Positions 39,482 to 56,512 are shown, numbered from the stretch's first letter. The stretch is DNA of 64,000 bases from Chrysomallon squamiferum (GCA_012295275.1 CM022672.1:32038265-32102264), one strand, 5' to 3'. Notes: generated by a model not told the origin, from the sequence alone. A program made the numbers and translations.

Positions 39482-40765
39482 TTATATGTTTATTTTTACA
39501 ATTTGAATCTGTTTGACTGAATCACATGTCAAACTGTCCTCTACTTCTTTGGTAACATTATCTTCAAAGTTTTCATTCTCCACACACAGAACAGCATCTT
39601 GTCTAGAAAAAACAACAACAGTGCAATAAATATACAAAACTGCATATCTCTTGTTTTCCATGTTAATCATGTCACATTAAAAATATGGCCACAAAAACAC
39701 TGAATTAAAAAAAAATAATAATAAAAAAATTTAAAATGTGCAAAAATGCAGTTAGCATTAATTTAAATAAATAACATGAACATATAGGCTTGTACTGTGC
39801 AATTCTCTATTTGTTACATACAGTTAGTAAATATAATTAGCAATACTTTAACTGTCAATTAAATACTACAAGCAATGTTAAAAGCTTTGTTTACAAAGAT
39901 ACACATTTGTAATAAAAGAAAAAATGTATTGCATTTTAAAAATATTACTATAATAATATTGAAGAATGATTAGTCCCTGGTATTGTTTAGTGGAATACTT
40001 TTACATATTCTGGTACATAAAGAAAGTTTTCATTTGATTACTTATGCATGAAGAAGACTGGAACAGATGTAAGAAAATTAAAGGTTGGCACATGTGTTTC
40101 AAACCAAAGCTAAACTAATTAAACCTACCCTTGAGTATCCACATTTAACTCCTCCTTTTTGAAGGTTGCTTCATGGATGGGAGATAAAATGATCTGCTGG
40201 TCATCAGTCAGGAAATAACTGTCCAGACTTATCAAGAAAATGCTGAAATGTAAAAAAAATGTAGTAGGATGTTATTTTTAAATAAATATTTTCCCTAAAA
40301 CATGTATGTCTATACTTACTATACCTAGTTTAGAGGCATGTAATTCAAATTAAATTCATTCTGGCAATAATGACTAATGCAATCATTTATAAATATATGT
40401 TTTGTAAATAGAAGTTTAAATATTATATACCTTGTAATTTTGTATTTAAGGCTGTAACACTTTTGTTTTGAACTAATACTGGATGTTATTCAAATATTAT
40501 TTCTTCATATTTCTATTATCTTTTTTTAATCTTTTTTTCATTACAAATTAAAGAAATTAAACAATTATATTGTCCAAAAACTGGTCCAATGAAGCTATAA
40601 TATGTTCAGTTCTGTGGTTGGAGAATTTCAAAATTCTTACCTTTGTACAAAGACATCTATTTGAGTTAATTTTCAGTGTATTCAGCTGTTCGTATCACTT
40701 GTGGCCTTCTGCATAAACTTGATAAAATGATCCACATGAGGTATTTTTTGTAAATTTGATTTAGC
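39482..40765 (-). CDS. 3' part of an unrecognised minus-strand gene, three exons
   Basis: Exons 40,641-40,765, 40,129-40,242 and 39,482-39,602 have good splice sites (CTGTTTCAG, GTAAGA, CATTTCAG, GTAGGT, TTTCTAG). The last two join in one phase to give SLDSYFLTDDQQIILSPIHE, KKEELNVDTQG, then DAVLCVENENFEDN and a terminus IQIVKINI with TAA. The first exon fits the same phase at its 3' end (DVFVQ) but contains two stops further up in that frame, after IPHVDHFIKFMQKATSD. Either this exon is damaged or a shorter form is used. No domain was recognised. The upstream start may lie near 45.2 kb but is unconnected. Confidence 0.45.
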
Positions 40766-40769
40766 CTGA

Positions 40770-40890
40770 AACAGAGAAATATATGTGATGAAAAATATAT
40801 TCAAGAACCAAGAAAAACATTCAGTTACAGATAAGTAAAGAAAAAAGGAAAAGAAAGAAATAATGATATATTCAAGAATAATAAATACCA

Positions 40891-40932
<42 letters not shown>

Positions 40933-43133
40933 TAAATTTTTATTTTCAGTGAATAACTCTTTGAATTTTTGGAAACTTGAACAATAATAGATTACAGTAT
41001 TACTGCAAAAACATACAAATATATAAATATTCTTCACAGACTGAGTCAAGAGGCCTCTGCACTATCCAATCCAATCTGTTTGACATTTCTCTTAGTTTTT
41101 ATCTAGCTTTGCCTAAAAAATGTGGCTTTCCAATTACCCAAAAATATATTTGTTTTCTATTTTTTGTTGTTATATCATGTTCTTGTTCTTTTTGTTGTTG
41201 TATTACTTTTTTTTTTTTTTTTAAATATATCTAAACAAAAATTATAGTGAATTTCAACATGGATATGAAAATAGTAAATATGAATATAGCAATTATGAAT
41301 ATAGCTGATACTAATATAGTATTTAGCTCTGTATTATTTAATTGCATTCCAAATTTTTACTGTTATAATATTAGAATAATCAGTATTGTCATGACATAAT
41401 AGTTACAGTTCATTGATTAATGTTAAATTAATCTAACTGGAACACATTTCACCTTACAAGTGATAGATATGTAAAAAACAAAAAAAGTTAATAAAAATAT
41501 TAAACAAAATAATAATAAAAAAATAATACATCTGTGAACAACACAGAAAGAATAAATGTAAAGAATCAATATCACATATGTAAAACACACACACAAAAAA
41601 GAATGAAACCAGATAACTATTACATTATTGTATTTTTATTTGAGATAAATCAAGGTAAAAATGTCCAGAAGATTCAATCACCCAGTCACACATTTAATAA
41701 TACACGAATGTATCAAAAATGCATTAGTGTATCTATCACTGTTTACTGCAGAACACCTAGAGATCTCTTGTGGAACCCCAGTTGAGAATCATTGATAGAT
41801 CTAACAATTTACTCAGTCTGTGAGGAATTTTTCTTTACACAGTGTGTCACAATAAAAATAAAAATGTCACTGCTTGTGCAATTTCAGTTGAGAATCACCA
41901 TCTAGTCTGCAGTGTATGTAACAATTTACTCAGTCTGTCAGGACTTTGTCTTCACACAATGTTAGAAATAGTTTCACTTGTTAACAATGGCAGTAATTTG
42001 CATGTAATTAGACTACAGTGTGAGAAGAAATGATCACACTTCTTTGAAGGATTAATAAACAATGATCCCATGTCTTGTAATAATATCTGCAGCTAGATGA
42101 ATGAGACTATTTTCATTGTGTTGTGATACTTCAGTTAATTCACATTTAGTGTGAAAAGTAGAATCTGATAAATACATGTCAGCACATTTTGTGTTGTTTG
42201 TTGCATTCATAATGGTCAGAGTGATCTAAAATATGACAATGCATTTTAAAGTGAAATTAATAGAAGAGATTTCATCAGATCCATTGTGCAAACAAAAAGA
42301 TATGTCATTTAATACAGGAAAACTAGCTGACATACTAAAACATAATGTCTATCACCAGATAGTGTGCAAAACCAACTTTTTGGCAGAGAGAAAATGAATA
42401 AATACTAGCGAGTTAGGAAAACCTGATATGATGGTTGCATCAATGCTTTCAGCAAGAAAAAAGCAACATACTATCCATTTGCAATCTGATTTTAGTTTTT
42501 TTATATACAACATGAGACAAAATAGAAAAGTTTTTTGTTAAAGCTTTGTTAGGAGAGTACTGTGTTTATGTCTTGTGTTACAAGTTATCTTACACTTTGA
42601 TGTAATTTAACACATTTTATTTGTAAACAGTGAATCAAACTGATTTTCCTTTTGTGGCATTAAATTTAATACAGTATTTATGTTAACATTACAAAGCCAC
42701 ATTTAAACCGATTTTAAAATCCTGGTATTATATATTCAGACTGAACTAATAAAAAATTACTGATAACACTGCTTACATTTACTCTTTTCTAAATAAACAA
42801 ATCTAAGCAAGACTTTAGCATTCAAGAACTGTTAATAATAACTTTAAATGAAAATATTTAAAAAAATGACCTCTCATCATTAAATCAAATGAAAAATACA
42901 AAGTTTAATAATTTTTAACGTGTGATTAGTGATTAGTATTCATTTTTATTTCAAATATATTTTCCTGCAGGTCTAGAATAAAGCTTTAAGTCAGTATTAA
43001 GTTTTAAACAAATATTTCTTAAAGAAAAGCAATCGTTATCTACATTTCAGAACATGAACAGAATAATCAATATTTTTGCTATTCTTTTAAGTCTTTCTTT
43101 ACTGATCTCCTCAAAGTGTTCATACAAATAATA

Positions 43134-43173
<40 letters not shown>

Positions 43174-44380
43174 TAATGCTCCTATTACTACAACAACAAC
43201 AACTACAATTACTACTACTACTACTACTAATAATAATAATAATAATAATAATAATCACAATAGGCATATGCATAATTCTAATATTAATCATAATATAATA
43301 GTAGTAATTTTTATTTACTGAATTGTAAGAATAAAATAACAGCACAAAAGTGTACTTTTAAAGTTTTAAACATTAATTATAAAATAATATAAAGAAAAAC
43401 AAGAAAAAATAAATAAGAAATGAAACCATTTTTAAAAATAATTAAAATATACATAAAAAAATAGTTTGTTTAAAATTTCAAATTATCAAATATAATTTTA
43501 AATATTTTAACAAAATATTTTTAGAATGAAACATTAAAAAGCCAATATCGACCTGTTGTTTCACACAAAAATATAAATAATACTTCAGTGAGAGATACAT
43601 TCCTGTACACACATCACATTGCAGTCTTTAACAGAATGATCTGAACATCAAAGAAACACTGATCCGTCTTTAAAAGACTGAGTCCACTGCAGAAATTCAT
43701 GTCTTAATAAGACTGAGACAGTACAGAACTAAATCTATTGTAATATATCTGTTATAAATAACTAAAATACAGTGTTTACTGATTATGGTGAGCACAGCTT
43801 GAATCTGTTTTTATTTTGATAATATATTTTGTAATTAATGTAATACTATTTTAAAATAAAAACAAAACATAACAGATCAGATGAAGAAAAGGCTCTAATT
43901 AAATCATTCATCTCAAGCTTTCCAACTGAAGACAACTCTTACACACAAGACACTTAGAAGAAAACATCAGGTGACACCTAAAGAATGAGACAACATTTTG
44001 GGGAAATGCTGCTAAATGCAAATGACTCCTTCATCTTTGACACTCAGGTACATGATTATGATGCTCACTGCTAGAACTGACAAAATACTTCAGTATCAAG
44101 TTGAGGCAGGCCACAAAAGGGAAGCCTCACAAAGCCTCTCTGATGGAAAAATAATAATGTGGCATCTGTAAACAACATAATGGACAGCACAGAATGTTAG
44201 TGAACTTGTTGACAGGACAGGCTGACGTCAGCTCAAGGACACGTGACAAGCACGTGTTTCACTGACGTATAAATCTATCAGAGAACAGAAAGACTTTCCT
44301 TTATTTGCATCAGAGTACTCAGTTACGTGGTAGAAGCAAATCTGAATTGTGATGTGTGTTTTAGACTTTATCTCATTAAA
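40770..44380. other. AT-rich interval, mostly without genes
   Basis: Contains AAT runs (40,892-40,931, 43,134-43,172, 43,222-43,255), a hAT-type terminus-like stretch at 41,755-41,795 (GAACACCTAGAGATCTCTTG then CCCCAGTTGAGAATCA) and a dispersed repeat at about 41,960-42,080 related to 17,270-17,350, 60,775-60,890 and, inverted, 3,250-3,370. Otherwise no gene or RNA was identified. Confidence 0.5.
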
Positions 44381-44391
44381 TATGTGGTTAT

Positions 44392-45199
44392 TTCAAAGTC
44401 TCAGGACATTGTGGTTTGGTTTGGTACAGATCAACAGAGCTTTGAATAGTTCCTCAAACATAGACTGGAGTTTGCTGTGAGGAATCACTTTATACAAGTT
44501 TCTACCGACCTTCCAAGTGGACCTTTTAAAAAACAAACATTGTCTCAGTTGTATTAGTATCAGACTTTTTAAAACTGCAGTTTGATTTTAATATTTTGGG
44601 CATAAATGCTAACTGATGTAGAATTCCTATTACTAAACATGTAAATTATTAATAAAAAATAATTTAATATAATACTTATTATTTTATCATACTGTAGCCA
44701 GTGATGTTCAAACTGAAAGTGAACTGATCTGTTTCTTTCTTTGTTTAATTTTATTTACCTGTTGATTTAATCTCCTCATGATTAATAAATAATAAAAAAA
44801 TAATAATAAAAATAAAAAATAAAAATAAATAAATAAATACAAAAGAACCCACAAAAAACAACAAACAACAACAAAGAGGTAGACTTATAAGAGTTGTTAT
44901 TCTTATCGTTATTGCTATTGTTATTGTTTTACTGAATACACATAATTAAATTCGGTGGAATGGCTCATGTATGTTTGTTCAAAACTGAGCAGGATTAAAT
45001 ACGGCTGTTGGTACTGTCAACACACCAGACACGTGAAAACGTAATCCTCGACAAACCCCTTACTTTTATTATAAAGAAAAACTGTTGATCTACCTGAGCT
45101 CCACACTTGATGTGATATAAACATTCTTCGTACCATTGTCAGTACTGAAGTATTTACATCCACAGTTCTGCTCTCAGCGCTGACATTTTTCTCCATCTT
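44392..45199 (-). CDS. Candidate two-exon small gene, or first and last exons of a larger one
   Basis: A possible first exon starts at ATG 45,199 (MEKNVSAESRTVDVNTSVLT), preceded by a GC-box-like GGGCGGAGC at about 45,418 and followed by possible donors at 45,136 (GTACGA) or further on (GTAGAT). A terminal exon at about 44,392-44,525 reads NLYKVIPHSKLQSMFEELFK and ends KPNHNVLRL with TGA. An AATAAA on the minus strand follows near 44,299. The two pieces join in phase only with an AAG acceptor and the weak first donor, so the connection is uncertain. Not recognised. Confidence 0.3.
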
Positions 45200-45221
45200 G
45201 TGCATGTTTGGGAAATCCTTT

Positions 45222-45268
45222 ACCTAAACCGATAAAACATATCGGTGTTTTCTCGGGTTTAGGTAGGC
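45222..45268. other. Imperfect inverted repeat just upstream of a start codon
   Basis: TACCTAAACCGATAAAACAT and GTGTTTTCTCGGGTTTAGGTA face each other across a few bases, forming a stem of about 19 pairs with mismatches. It lies about 25 bases upstream (minus strand) of the ATG at 45,199, so it would be in the 5' UTR or core promoter of that candidate gene. Confidence 0.6.
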
Positions 45269-45886
45269 GTTAATCACTTGTGCATTTGCTGTAACAACAA
45301 TGTTTTGTTAGTAACTATTCTGTTATGAAACTTCAGTGACTAACATTTAAACTTGAGCTGTTTATCTATCAGATGTTGTCTACAAGTGGCGAGTTGTTAT
45401 CAGAATTCAGCCAAGTGGGCGGAGCTACTGATTGCAGCGTCATCTAAAAATAGACGCAAGCTGGAATTTATACAGGTGGTATTTGATTTAGTATTATTAG
45501 TTGTGGGATTGCTAAGAAAAGGATAGCATTGAATTAATACGCTTCAGTATTAGTGGTTTAGTAAATAATTTATGGTTAGTAGAACAACATATTATTATAT
45601 TAATGTTATTTCTAGATATCTGAAAAGTGCGAATGTCAAGAATCAAATCAAATATTTTGATTGGACAGTTATTTTTGTACAGGGTTTCCCCCATTTCCAC
45701 TGCAAATGATGTAATTTAAATGAGCTGTCGATCCATGTATCCAGCGACGAATTACTCTGTTTATAAATTAAAACGTATTTCCTAAGTGAACAATAAAATA
45801 AAATAATTACTACTACTACTACTACTACTACTACTATTTAAACAATAAAATGAACATTATAAAAAAACAACAACAACAACAACAAC

Positions 45887-45938
<52 letters not shown>

Positions 45939-46015
45939 ATAATAAAAAATAAATAAATAAAATTAGGATGTTAACAACTTTTGTTTAATATCCGCCATTA
46001 TAATTATATGTAAAT

Positions 46016-46061
<46 letters not shown>

Positions 46062-46550
46062 CAATAATAACAAAACCACCGACAAACTTACACTGCATTT
46101 CAATAACCATTTTAACATAGTTAAAACAAAGTTTTATATATTTTTAAGATCTCAACAAACCAACAAACAGTCATGTCAAGTAAATTTCTGACAGAATCTC
46201 AGTTTATCTTTGACAGAATCTTCTCAATGTTATCTTTTAGTATACAATCTTATCTTTGTCCAATTTTTTAATTTTTACATAAATACTAGATTTATCTTTG
46301 AGAGTTTATCTTTGTACTAGATTTAGTTTATCTTTGTACAGTTTCTACTTAATTCTAGATTTAGCTGACAGTCCATGTTTATTTATAAAATTGGTTGTTT
46401 TAATTTAATTTAATTTAATTTTTTTGTGTTTGTTTTCAAAGAAACAATATTTTTCTCAAATGTTTTAATTATTTTTGTCACATAAAGACAATATTAGAAG
46501 AAATAATTGTTTTCGCCTGCAACTTAACTTGAACCAATATAAACATTTTG

Positions 46551-46668
46551 CTTCACAGGCTACTCTTTCCAGTTAGCAGCAAAGGATCATTAATATGAAC
46601 CATCCCACAGACAGGGGAGTACATAACATAGTCATTATTATACCAGCTGTGAAGACTACCAATTCGAG
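46551..46668 (-). mobile_element. Mollusc-type SINE core fragment
   Basis: The reverse complement carries GTACTCCCCTGTCTGTGGGA and GCTGCTAACTGGAAAGAGTAG, closely matching the element at 26,205-26,325 in opposite orientation. Confidence 0.6.
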
Positions 46669-46902
46669 TTTTCTTGTAAATAGAAAGCTAATTCATTAAA
46701 TATATATGTCCATAACAGCTAACTCTTGTGCACTTCATAATAAGCTGTACATGAGTTATCTCCCTTAAATTAACTCATTCATAGATTTCTTTGCTATTAA
46801 CTGATGGAAACTTCATATTTTCGATACTATCCTCTGAACTAATCCTTTCATTCTTACTTTTAGTGCTTTTATTTAAAATAAAACAATTCCTTCATTTTAA
46901 TG

Positions 46903-46904
<2 letters not shown>

Positions 46905-46972
<68 letters not shown>
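46905..46972. repeat. (GA)n microsatellite
   Basis: About 34 uninterrupted GA units. Confidence 0.97.
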
Positions 46973-46975
<3 letters not shown>

Positions 46976-46999
46976 ATGAATGACTGACTGACATCACTT

Positions 47000-47414
47000 G
47001 TTTTGTTTTATACTAAACAAATATTCTGTAATGATTAGAATGTAGCTTTCAGGCGCCCTACACGTAACCCACCTATCAACAGCAAAAATACCTATATTTA
47101 TATTTTACACTGTATAAATAAAAAGAAACACAATACTAATTAATTGATCTACATATCGTTAGACAGTGGTTAGAACGGACTGCATTCAGGTTAAATAAGT
47201 GGATTTTTTTCTGTACTTACATATTATGTCTCTATGGTGCCAGAAGCCTTTATTTTTATAAACATTATTCCTGCTACGGATATACATGTAACGTGAGGCT
47301 TTTTAAAGATAAAAAATATGTTCTAGACCCGAATATAAAATGTTTCTTACCATCTGGTGTATGGAAGGTGCCACTAGAGGATGTAATAATATTATCTCAT
47401 ATAACTTTTATTAC

Positions 47415-47493
<79 letters not shown>

Positions 47494-48285
47494 CATTATT
47501 ATTTACGAGTTTGTTGGTTGGTTGTCTTTATCGTGTTTTTTGAAATTATTTATCTTCTCACAATGCTGACAAATGTAAATAATTTCTTATTTTCACGGGC
47601 TATTTCTACACTTATGAGCAGATAGTGTATTAACAATGAATTTGTTAGATCGCTGTAAATAACACCCGAGTATACCTTTGTGTGTCTCGTGTAGCAGTGA
47701 CACGGTATATATGACATACATAGCAAGCAAACAGTGAGTGTTAGATGACATTCATATGCTGGTCATGCAAGCCTCGTCAGAGAAATAAGAATCTACACTT
47801 ATATTTAGTATAATGTAAACAATATTTCTTGTTATTATTACAGTATTTTTTTTTTTTGGTTGTTGTTGCTGTTATTGTTGTTATTGTTATTATTATTGTT
47901 ATTATTTCTCTCTTGTTGCTGTTATTATTATAACTGTGTGATGCATTGCATAAAATTTTCTGTTCACTGATATGAAGTATGTTCTTTGACCCCCTCTCTC
48001 ATTAACACATACAAAGATCAAAACATAATAACTGATGTGTCAAAAACATGACTAGATACGAAACTGGATACCTCACCTGAGGTATGTGGACGAGTATTGT
48101 AAAGCCCGGTGGTAAAATCATATTTGGCCTTTTCTCTTCTGTGCACGCTCGAGTTAGTTTGAGCAAGGGACTGATTCACTATAATTACAGCGGAGAAGAA
48201 CAGGGCCGGTACTGAGTCTTCAGTGTTTTCAGGATGATGAATAAAACGATATATATTTTGTTTCATTGTCTTTTATTTTTCTTGT

Positions 48286-48336
<51 letters not shown>

Positions 48337-49030
48337 TATGTTAGATTTGATTTCAGTTCTGTAACACTTCGTTACCTATGTGCAGAGAGATATGATGTTT
48401 GCAGTGCTAAAATTATTTATTTTGACGTCTTGTTTCTAAAATAGCTTCCCAATCACTTTCACACATATATACATGCGTTTAAACGTAACAACAACTTCTA
48501 CATACGTGGGTGTATATGGCTGTGTGTGTTTAAATACAATATATAAATATATTTTTAAATATCGCCTTTGTCATTGATACGAGCAAAGAAGGCAAAGAAA
48601 TGCTACACATCACTGCATAAATGAGATATATACTTATCATACTCTTGACTTGATGTTGATAATAAGTTAGGTAAAACATAGATATAAATATATAAATAAC
48701 TAAATAAATAAATAAATAAATAAATAATAAAGAAGTAAGATCAAGGGAACTGGTATGCTAAGATAAAGAAAACAAAAGAAATACCCGAGATATTAAAAAC
48801 GTGATGTATATTAAATTTGATACCTCACTGCAGATCTTAGACACGTGATTTAGAGAATGCGTTAGAGATTATTATTTGTCTTTCGTTTACTGTGCACGTT
48901 CAAGTTAGTTTGAACAAGGGAGTGATTCAGAGTAATATAATAGGAGGGTGATAGGGCCAGTACTGAGATTTGTAGAAATAATGGTGACAAATCAACTTGA
49001 GAAAGATAGTTGGAAATTCAGCAACGCTGA
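47000..49030. other. Diverged third version of the 6.0-7.3 kb repeat block
   Basis: 47,000-47,260 aligns with 49,290-49,520. 47,870-48,260 aligns with 49,550-50,010 and 6,190-6,660. 48,560-49,000 aligns with 6,900-7,260. An insertion-like piece (47,600-47,790) instead matches 12,695-12,860, and an ATT run (47,419-47,492) precedes it. Divergence is higher than between copies 2 and 3, so this is an older duplicate next to the left edge of copy 3. No gene seen. Confidence 0.7.
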
Positions 49031-50194
49031 AAACATTATAATATTAAATGTCTTGACATTTTCTTAGATCGAGAAATAATGTTAATGAAATAGTCATTAA
49101 AATAACTTTACATAACGTTTATACTACTATGATCGCACTGAAAGTTTTGTGATAAAACTGTAAAATATGACCGGTTACATAATGAATTAATTGTTTAATG
49201 AACTTCATGGCTATACTGTTATTACTATTACTTCCAATAGTATATAATTATCTTATTAATTAATGATGTTGTACTTGAATACTTGTTTTGTTTTATACGA
49301 GACAAAAATTCTGTAATGATTAGAATGTTGCTTACATGCGCCCTACACGTTACGAACATATCAGTAGTAACAAAACTATATTTATGTTTTACACTGTGTG
49401 AATAAAAAGAAATACAACTATAATGTTTTGATCCACCTGTTAGAACGGACTGCACTTAGGTTAAATAAGAAGACTCTTATATATTCATAATTTTTTTTTT
49501 ACAGGTTATGTCTCTAGGGTGCCTCAAGCCGTTATTTTTGCAATTTTTTTTTTGTTGTTGCTGTTACTGTTCTTATTGTGATTATTATTGTTATTATTTC
49601 TTTTTTGTTTCTGTTATTATTATTACTATTACTGTTATTATTGTTGTTGTTGTTGATGTTATTATTATTATTGTTTTTATTATTATTATTACTGTGTGAC
49701 ACATTGTATAAAATGTTCTGATCACAGATATGAAGGATGTTCTTTGACCTCCTCTCTCATTAATACATACAAAGAACAAAACATAATAACTTATATCTCA
49801 AAAAACGTGACTAGATACCAATCTGGAGACGTCACTAGAAGTCTGTAGTCGCATGTTTCAAACCGCGGTGTTAGAAATCATATTTCATATTTTGTGTTCT
49901 GTGCACGCTCGAGTTAGTTTCAACAAGCGACTGGTTCAACAGAATCACAGTTGAGCGGAACAAGGCCGGTACTGAGACTTCAGTATTTTTAGGATTATGA
50001 AGAAAACGACATATGTTTTGTTTGATTTTCTTTTGTTTGTTTGTTTATTTATTTATTTATTTTTTTTCATTTATTTACATCTAAATATGCGTGTATGTGT
50101 GTGTGTTCCCTGTCTCATTCATACGAGCAAACATTGATTTGATGTTGATAATAACTAAAGAAAAACATAGAAACAGATAAGGAAATAGAAAAAA

Positions 50195-50237
<43 letters not shown>

Positions 50238-51682
50238 ATATAGAAGTAAGAGCAAGAGAACTAGTAGGATAAAAAAGGGAAAAAAAAAAAAAAAAAAAAA
50301 AAAAAAAGGTGTACAAAGGTGATTTTGAAACAGCATCTGGAAATAGCTACCAGTACAGTATGGGTTAAGGGGTGGTTTCTCCCCTATCGACCAATTTGCT
50401 TTATGATGTAGTCATAGTAACTGAACTCGGTCCTTAAATGATGAATGACGACATTTGCATTCTTTCTTATGAATATATAATGATGTAATATCATAATTTT
50501 AATGGTTTATTTATTTATTTATTTATTTATTTTAAATAGAATGAAATAAATCTACGTAACATAGAGAAGAAATAAATATTATTATTTAACTACTATTGCG
50601 TATACGTGACTAAAAACATGTAATCATTTTGGATCTTCTTTCTTTTTTATTCGTACAGTTTATTTATATACCTTACGAAAGGACCTCATACCGCCAGTTC
50701 ATTATTCAAGTTTAAACAAGGTATAATTTTGGCGGGTATAGAGATTATCTTTCTCTGTTCTACGAACCAACTGTTATGTCCATTATTACTACATGTAAGA
50801 TAAATAGTAAGCAGCATTTTATAAATTTAATAAGTGCAGAAACTATGTTGACTTGCTTTTTTATTTTTCTTCCTGTTTACTGTACCACAAGAACTTAAAA
50901 TTTCACGATCAATTTTTTTCTCAGAAGAAAGAAAAGTACAGACATTTTCAAAGCTTTCATCCCTTCTTTGTCAGAATTGATATGTTCCACTCACAGAGTG
51001 TTGTCTGTCATAACCGGCTTTCCCGCACTCACAATTGACATTGCAGACTAATAGACGAGCATTTTTCTCCCGGTGTTAATTTTTTCATTTCTTAAGACAA
51101 AGGTAAGGAAACTTTATTATTCTTCTTCTTCTTCTTTTATTATTATTATTATTATTGTTGTTGTTGTTGTTGTTGTTGTCGTCGTCGTCGTTCCTCCTCT
51201 AAGATATTTTAAAAATAAACTAGTAATTAGGTTTTGTTCTTTATAAAAAGTCTGTTCATAATTTGTTTGTGTTATACTCACTGGTTAGACTGGAGGGTGG
51301 GTGTCCTCCCATCTAGCCAAACACCTAACCAAATCAGTCTATTACAACAACATTGGGTTGTGGCTAGGTGTGAGTTGGGTTCAGTGGGATTAACTATGGT
51401 CAGTCTGTTCTATTCGTGTTATAGTCTGTATCAAGTATCTTCATTTCGACGATAAAAACATATTGCACTTACGATATAATATGTATCTATTAGTAATAAT
51501 AATATTTATTAATACACGTGAGTATCTTCATTTCTACACTGACACAAATGATTTATTTTTATTATGTTAACGAAACATATTGCACTTACGATATAATATG
51601 TATCTATTAGTAATAATAATATTTATTAATACACGTAAACAATTCAGAAGTTAGTGTAGAATGAAGCTGAATCGGCATACTC

Positions 51683-54056
<2,374 letters not shown>

Positions 54057-54355
54057 CTAAATTGATTTCACTGTTTTTTCTATGTCGCTTAGCCCTATCT
54101 TTTATTTTTATAGGCGAATGATTTGCAACTGAATTTATTCATGCACCAAGCCTATGGCTGTATTATTATTATTTATACATCTTCGGGAACGTCTCCAGCT
54201 TGGACCTCTAAGCCTAAACCTATGGTTTCGTTGAAAGGGAGGCTCTTATGCTAGCATGCAGGCATGATAATTTTCAGGATTTTGCCAGATTTCTGGTTGT
54301 ATCAAGGACTATTTTCCTGTTTCTGCCGATGGTTGTTTGCTTCAAGGAGTGAATA

Positions 54356-54357
<2 letters not shown>

Positions 54358-54398
<41 letters not shown>
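54358..54398. repeat. (AT)n microsatellite
   Basis: About 20 AT units at the right edge of the segment present only in copy 3. Confidence 0.95.
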
Positions 54399-54399
<1 letters not shown>

Positions 54400-54904
54400 A
54401 AAAAAAAACTTATTAAAATATCAAAAATGTACACTTACATTTTTACCGACAAAGTATAAAAGGATTAATCTAATCCTCTCGCCTAATTTCGGTTCGAATA
54501 AATTTTGCTGAAGCGAACACGTGTTTGAAGCACATTGTAAAAACTGACTACATTATGTTAGGTAGATACAGAAGAAGGCATCTGCAGTTGCGCTATGAAT
54601 GGTTAATTACTTGCAAAGAAGGAAATATTAATGACTTGCAAAGGAGCACGTGCGCATGCGCCAGTTGCAAAAATTTCGATCAAAAAAAGGATCGTTCGCC
54701 GGCCAAACTAGCAATTCCTTTATGTATCGCAAAAGGTGATAATTACTGTTAACAGTGTCGTTACCGCTGTTGTTGTGATTTTAGTATAACTGCTGTTCTC
54801 CCAGCTGTTGTTATGGGAGTAGTAGCTGTTGTTGTTATATTACAGATAAGAATCTGCTCACTACTCAACTTTACAAAGAAGTAACAATGTATTTATCTTA
54901 TTTC

Positions 54905-55008
<104 letters not shown>

Positions 55009-55123
55009 CAGAACAAATACATAAAACATATCTTGTTACACAGTCTACCTAATTACGGTTTTTCTTGTAAGTGGGAAATATTTCTATACTGTTGTTGTTA
55101 TCATCATTATTATGATTATTATG

Positions 55124-55193
<70 letters not shown>

Positions 55194-56471
55194 GTATTAT
55201 TTTGCAGATAACACTGATTCGGAACACTTGTATATATCTTTATATTAAAACGTAAGAGAAATTTTGTATTTATTTACATTTTTAATAGTTTCAGTATTGC
55301 AGTACTATTAGTAGTAGTAGCTTTAGTTGTAGTATCAATATAAGTAATAATATTGTAACAGTAGAAGTAGTAGCAGTGTACTAGTAGTCGTGCTAGTAGT
55401 GCTGGTAGCAGTAGTAATAGTAGTGGAACAAGTACATGTTTTTTGAGGGTAATGATAGTAGTATGGTAACAACAGCTGCAATAATAATGGTAGTAGCAAG
55501 AGTCATAACAGTAGCAGTAGTAGAAGTGGAAGTTGTTGTTGATGTTATAGAACTAATAAGATAGTAGTAGCTGTTGGAAATTGTGCACCTGTACAACTTG
55601 TTGTTATGGTGGTATTCGTAAGAGTAATTTATTTCGTGTATGGTGATGGAATACAGACCATAACGCCATTTCATTTATTAGATTTAATATGTCCACAAAC
55701 AAGTTAATAAATAAAGTTAATTAATTAAATATGATGAAATAATTACTACAACTACTGCTATTACTACTACTATTGTTGCTGCAGTTGCTGCTAATGCTAA
55801 TATTTTCAATATCACTACTGCTACAGCTAGCACCACTTCAAATGGTATAAGGAACACTTTTACTAGTGTTCTTACTAGTATTACAGTTTTTCCTAGTTCT
55901 GTTGTCTTTATGTGTGTGAGTGTGTGTGTGTGTGTCAGATACATATATCAATATAGTGAGGGCTTGTTTCCTTAACGTTCCTTAACAGAACGCCTACGTC
56001 ATTAAGCCATGTAGGTTCATCTATGGCATCCTGTGTAAACAACGAAAGTCAAGTGTGTTGTTCAAGGTTCTGAAAGAGTTCCTGTGATATGACAGACGTC
56101 AGGGAAGACAATCCCAATTGTTAGAGTTCATGGCAACAGTTGTCCACGCATTCTCGTTATTTTCATAAAATGTAAATAATTTCATATTTTTACGGTTTAT
56201 TTCTAAACTGATGGCACATAGTGTATTAACAATGAATTTGCCAGATCGCTGTAAATAACACCCGAGTACACCTTTGTGTGTCTCGTGTAGCAGTGACACG
56301 ATACTTTTATATGACCTACATAACAAACAAAAGTCAGTGTTTGATTACATTCACATACTGGTCATGCAAGCTTCGTCAGAGAAATAAAACATGTACATAT
56401 TTCTTATTAATGTTGCTGTTGATGTTGTGTTGTTGCTGCTGCTATTGTGATTGTTGTTTTTGTTGTTATTG

Positions 56472-56512
<41 letters not shown>

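Larger units (their letters stand above)
45270..47000. other. Promoter-side flank, microsatellites and a SINE
   Basis: Beyond a short GC-box-bearing patch (about 45,400-45,480) the interval holds ACT, CAA and AAT runs (45,811-45,932), a CA run (46,019-46,060) and GA repeats. No gene seen. Confidence 0.5.

Noticed and set aside
54060-54270. Arg-rich minus-strand reading (RFRLRGPSWRRSRR)
   Set aside because: Short, bounded by stops and without splice borders. Possibly part of an unidentified repeat.
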